From Heyndrickxia sporothermodurans (lineage in GTDB: Bacteria > Bacillota > Bacilli > Bacillales > Bacillaceae_C), in contig BORH01000004.1 of the NCBI GenBank assembly GCA_018333075.1, forward strand, positions 248,001 to 312,000: 64,000 nt of DNA, read 5' to 3'. The position numbers were made by a program, and so were the translations under genes. Under the pieces are notes generated by a model. That model was given only the letters and a program-made list of their open reading frames with translations, was not told the DNA's origin and did no database searches. Position 1 is the first letter of the stretch. Each line of letters opens with the position of its first letter. This document shows positions 61,827 to 64,000 of the stretch, piece after piece.

Positions 61827-62140
61827 AAGGAACCTTTAAAAGAACAAACGCCAATTAATAGAACTTTCTTACTAGTTGAAATGTTCTTTTTAGATTAGTA
61901 GAAATAAAACTAGAGTGCAATTTAAGAACAACTTTTTTCAAGTATATCAAGCATTGAAATATAAATGTAATATAATTTTCCATTAACATTGAGGTTTATG
62001 ATGTTATAATAGTTCTGTGATCAAATTTCGCTATTATACGGCAGCATTCGATTTTGGTGCGAAAGTTAGCGGAAAATAGAAAAATAACTAAGTGAATATG
62101 GACATCTAGTAAACAGATCCCAGAAGAGTAAGGTGATTAA
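61827..62140. other. cccB/ftsE intergenic region
   Basis: No gene is visible. A promoter (61983-62010) gives a ~120-nt ftsE leader. TTTCGCTA and TAGCGGAAA at about 62026 and 62074 could pair. Confidence 0.5.
61983..62010 (+). promoter_or_regulatory. Promoter of ftsEX
   Basis: TTAACA (61983-61988), 16 bases, TATAAT (62005-62010), a good SigA match. Confidence 0.6.
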
Positions 62141-62827
62141 ATGATAGAAATGCAAAGTGTATATAAAAAATATCCGAACGGAATCTTGGCAGCTAACGAC
62201 TTAAATGTCCAAATTAAGCAAGGTGAATTTGTCTATGTCGTTGGACCTAGTGGTGCAGGTAAATCTACCTTTATAAAAATGATGTACCGCGAGGAAAAAG
62301 CAACTGAAGGAAACATTATGGTGAATGGAATTAATTTGAGTAAATTAAAAAATAGTCGAATACCATTTTTTCGCCGTCAAATTGGAGTCGTTTTCCAAGA
62401 CTTTAAATTACTACCTACGCTAACCGTGTTTGAAAATGTTGCTTTTGCTCTTGAGGTCATTGAAGAGCAAAAACATCAAATAAAAACACGCGTAATGGAA
62501 GTTCTCAATTTAGTTGGACTAAAGCATAAAGCAAGAATGCTGCCAACTGAGCTATCTGGTGGAGAACAGCAACGTGTTTCTATTGCAAGATCAATTGTTA
62601 ATATTCCTAAGGTAGTTATTGCGGACGAGCCTACAGGAAATCTTGATCCGGAAACATCATGGGAAATTATGAACATATTAGAAGAAATCAATACAAGAGG
62701 GACAACAGTGGTTATGGCGACGCATAATCGAGAGATTGTAAATACAATTAGACATCGAGTAATAGCCATTGAAGGCGGCCGAATTGTCCGTGATGAACAA
62801 CGGGGGGATTACGGCTATGAAAGCTAG
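62141..62827 (+). CDS. ftsE: ABC transporter ATPase FtsE
   Basis: ATPase of the FtsEX complex, which in Bacillus activates the peptidoglycan hydrolase CwlO from inside the membrane. In the 228-residue product: Walker A VGPSGAGKSTFIKMMYRE near 37, Q-loop QIGVVFQDFKLLPTLTV near 85, signature LSGGEQQRVSIARSI near 142, Walker B VVIADEPTGNLDPE near 163, H-loop MATHNRE near 195. It overlaps ftsX by 11 bases. Confidence 0.96.
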   Translation: MIEMQSVYKKYPNGILAANDLNVQIKQGEFVYVVGPSGAGKSTFIKMMYREEKATEGNIMVNGINLSKLKNSRIPFFRRQIGVVFQDFKLLPTLTVFENVAFALEVIEEQKHQIKTRVMEVLNLVGLKHKARMLPTELSGGEQQRVSIARSIVNIPKVVIADEPTGNLDPETSWEIMNILEEINTRGTTVVMATHNREIVNTIRHRVIAIEGGRIVRDEQRGDYGYES

Positions 62828-63701
62828 AACAGTAAAAAGACATCTTCGTGAAAGCTTTAAGAGTTTAGGACGGAACGGATGGATGATGTTTGCATCAGCC
62901 AGTGCCGTAACGATTACGCTACTACTCGTAGGCGTTTTCTTCGTCATTATGATGAATATGAACAAAATTGCGTCAGATATTGAGCATGACGTTGAAGTAC
63001 GGGTCCATATTGACTTAACAGCAAAACAACAAGATCAAGAGGCTCTTAAAAATAGAATTGAAAATTTAAGCCAGGTTAAGTCAGTTGAATTTTCATCTAA
63101 AGAGAGTGAACTTCAAAATTTAATTAACAGTATGGGGAATGACATGAAGCTGTTTGAACAAAACAATCCCCTATATGACGTATTTATCGTAAAAACGAAG
63201 AAACCTACAGATACTCCGGCTGTAGCTAAGCAAATAGAATCCTTTGATCATGTTGAATCGGCAAAATACGGAGAAGGTAAAGTAGAAAAACTATTTAATG
63301 TTCTAAAAATAAGTAGAAATGTTGGGCTTGTCTTAGTCATTGGATTATTATTCACTGCTATGTTCCTAATCTCAAATACAATAAAAATTACGATTTTTGC
63401 TAGACGCAAAGAAATTGAGATTATGAAATTAGTAGGTGCTACGAACTGGTTTATTAGATGGCCATTCCTTATGGAAGGCTTGTGGCTAGGCGTCCTTGGT
63501 TCTATCTTACCAATTCTTATCATTTCCATCGGCTATTACTATATGCATGGCTTCTTAGCACCTAGACTGCAAAGTAATTTAATTCAAATCCTTGATTTCA
63601 GTCCGTTTGTGTTTGAAATTACAGGCTTGTTGTTATTAATGGGAATTTTAATTGGTATTTGGGGAAGTACGATGTCAATTCGCCGCTTCTTAAAAATTTA
63701 A
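62817..63701 (+). CDS. ftsX: Cell division ABC transporter permease FtsX
   Basis: Membrane partner of FtsE, 294 residues. It has four membrane segments: one after the N-terminal KARTVKRHLRESFKSLGRNGW, then a large extracellular loop (about 50-160) that contacts the hydrolase, and three C-terminal segments around the FARRKEIEIMKLVGATNWFIRWPFLMEG motif. The start is ATG 62817 inside ftsE; an earlier in-frame ATG at 62769 lies further inside ftsE and would give a non-family N-terminus. Confidence 0.95.
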   Translation: MKARTVKRHLRESFKSLGRNGWMMFASASAVTITLLLVGVFFVIMMNMNKIASDIEHDVEVRVHIDLTAKQQDQEALKNRIENLSQVKSVEFSSKESELQNLINSMGNDMKLFEQNNPLYDVFIVKTKKPTDTPAVAKQIESFDHVESAKYGEGKVEKLFNVLKISRNVGLVLVIGLLFTAMFLISNTIKITIFARRKEIEIMKLVGATNWFIRWPFLMEGLWLGVLGSILPILIISIGYYYMHGFLAPRLQSNLIQILDFSPFVFEITGLLLLMGILIGIWGSTMSIRRFLKI

Positions 63702-63757
63702 AATTTAATACCTACTAAGTTTAGACATATAAACACAAACATAGAACATATTTAATT

Positions 63758-63784
63758 GTCGAGGTAGTAGTTCTGCCTCGGCAC
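63758..63784 (+). promoter_or_regulatory. Leader hairpin before the CwlO-like gene
   Basis: TGTCGAGGTAG pairs with CTGCCTCGGCA (two G-U pairs) around a five-base loop, 40 bases before the start codon. No T-run follows, so it may control mRNA stability or translation. Confidence 0.45.
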
Positions 63785-63822
63785 ACTTACATACATATAA
63801 AATAAATAGGGGAGGACTAAGA

Positions 63823-64000
63823 TTGAAGAAGCGTTCATTACTTTCTGTTACATTAGCTTCAGTTCTCGGATTCGGTGGCTTATTTGCATATCAATCCGAT
63901 GCTTTTGCTTCGAAGCTTACCAATTTGCAGGATCAACAAAACGAAGTACAAAATAAAAAGTCAAATGTTGAATCTAATATTCAACAAAAATCAAATAAAA
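63823..64000 (+). CDS. CwlO/EnvC/PcsB-like peptidoglycan hydrolase, N-terminal part (cut by window edge)
   Basis: The first 59 codons are visible. A Sec signal peptide (KKRSLLSVTLASVLGFGGLF, cleavage probably after ADAFA-like SDAFA) is followed by the start of a coiled coil rich in Gln, Lys and Glu (LQDQQNEVQNKKSNVESNIQ). This is the arrangement of CwlO/PcsB/EnvC-type proteins, whose coiled coil docks on FtsX. The catalytic domain is beyond the window. TTG start after GGGGAGG. The position right after ftsEX supports the role. Confidence 0.75.
   Translation, partial: MKKRSLLSVTLASVLGFGGLFAYQSDAFASKLTNLQDQQNEVQNKKSNVESNIQQKSNK

Overview
The window is a chromosomal segment of a low-GC, spore-forming, flagellated Gram-positive bacterium of the family Bacillaceae. 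The backbone follows the Bacillus subtilis order tagO - yvyE - degSU - degV - comFA/FC - yvyF - flgM - flgN - flgK - flgL - yviE - fliW - csrA - hag - fliD - fliS - fliT - flaG - hpf - secA - prfB - cccB - ftsEX. Start regions carry Bacillus-type AGGAGG ribosome sites, several genes start with TTG or GTG, and many intrinsic terminators are visible. No rRNA, tRNA, CRISPR array or transposase gene was seen. The species cannot be named from the sequence alone.

Region by region. (1) 1-5.1 kb: the 5' part of a second SecA gene (secA2, minus strand, cut by the left edge), then tagA and tagO (first steps of wall teichoic acid linkage-unit synthesis) and yvyE. Direct repeats resembling PhoP boxes lie before tagA. 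(2) 5.5-7.4 kb: the DegS/DegU two-component system. (3) 7.5-13.5 kb: a trehalose operon (treP, treA, treR) with two identical palindromic operators and a cre-like site, a lipoprotein, and a short 6-phosphogluconate dehydrogenase. These separate degU from degV. (4) 13.5-17.5 kb: a 21-bp periodic repeat array, degV, a perfect 180-bp tandem duplication across the degV/comFA junction, comFA, comFC and yvyF. ComFB is missing here but is encoded at 49.3 kb. (5) 17.7-23.3 kb: late flagellar genes from flgM to hag. (6) 23.4-45.5 kb: a 22-kb flagellin-glycosylation island between hag and fliD. (7) 45.7-49.6 kb: fliD, fliS, fliT, flaG, comFB. (8) 49.6-57.1 kb: mpg, a Gly/Phe/Tyr-rich coat-like protein, an APH-fold kinase, hpf, an Lrp regulator, a 52-bp hairpin-repeat array, gamma-glutamyltransferase and a paired chromate transporter. 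(9) 57.2-64 kb: a possible 45-codon leader ORF, secA, prfB with its programmed +1 frameshift, cccB, ftsE, ftsX, and the start of a CwlO/EnvC-like cell-wall hydrolase gene.

The most interesting part is the glycosylation island. It encodes a complete-looking supply of GDP-L-fucose from mannose-1-phosphate (manC, gmd, fcl) and most of a CMP-pseudaminic acid pathway (pseB, pseC, pseG, pseI, pseF; no pseH N-acetyltransferase seen). It also encodes an enlarged Maf flagellin glycosyltransferase, two GT2 glycosyltransferases, a CDP-glycerol-transferase-like protein, a CDP-alcohol phosphotransferase, a hexapeptide O-acetyltransferase, an ATP-grasp ligase with a HAD phosphatase, and an unknown helical protein. 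No flippase, polymerase or oligosaccharyltransferase is present, which fits cytoplasmic glycosylation of flagellin. Five otherwise unrelated proteins in it carry the same ~90-residue Rossmann-like module. Sequences matching the SigD promoter precede yvyF, flgM, hag, the first island gene, the second island module, fliD and flaG, so modification genes appear co-regulated with filament genes.
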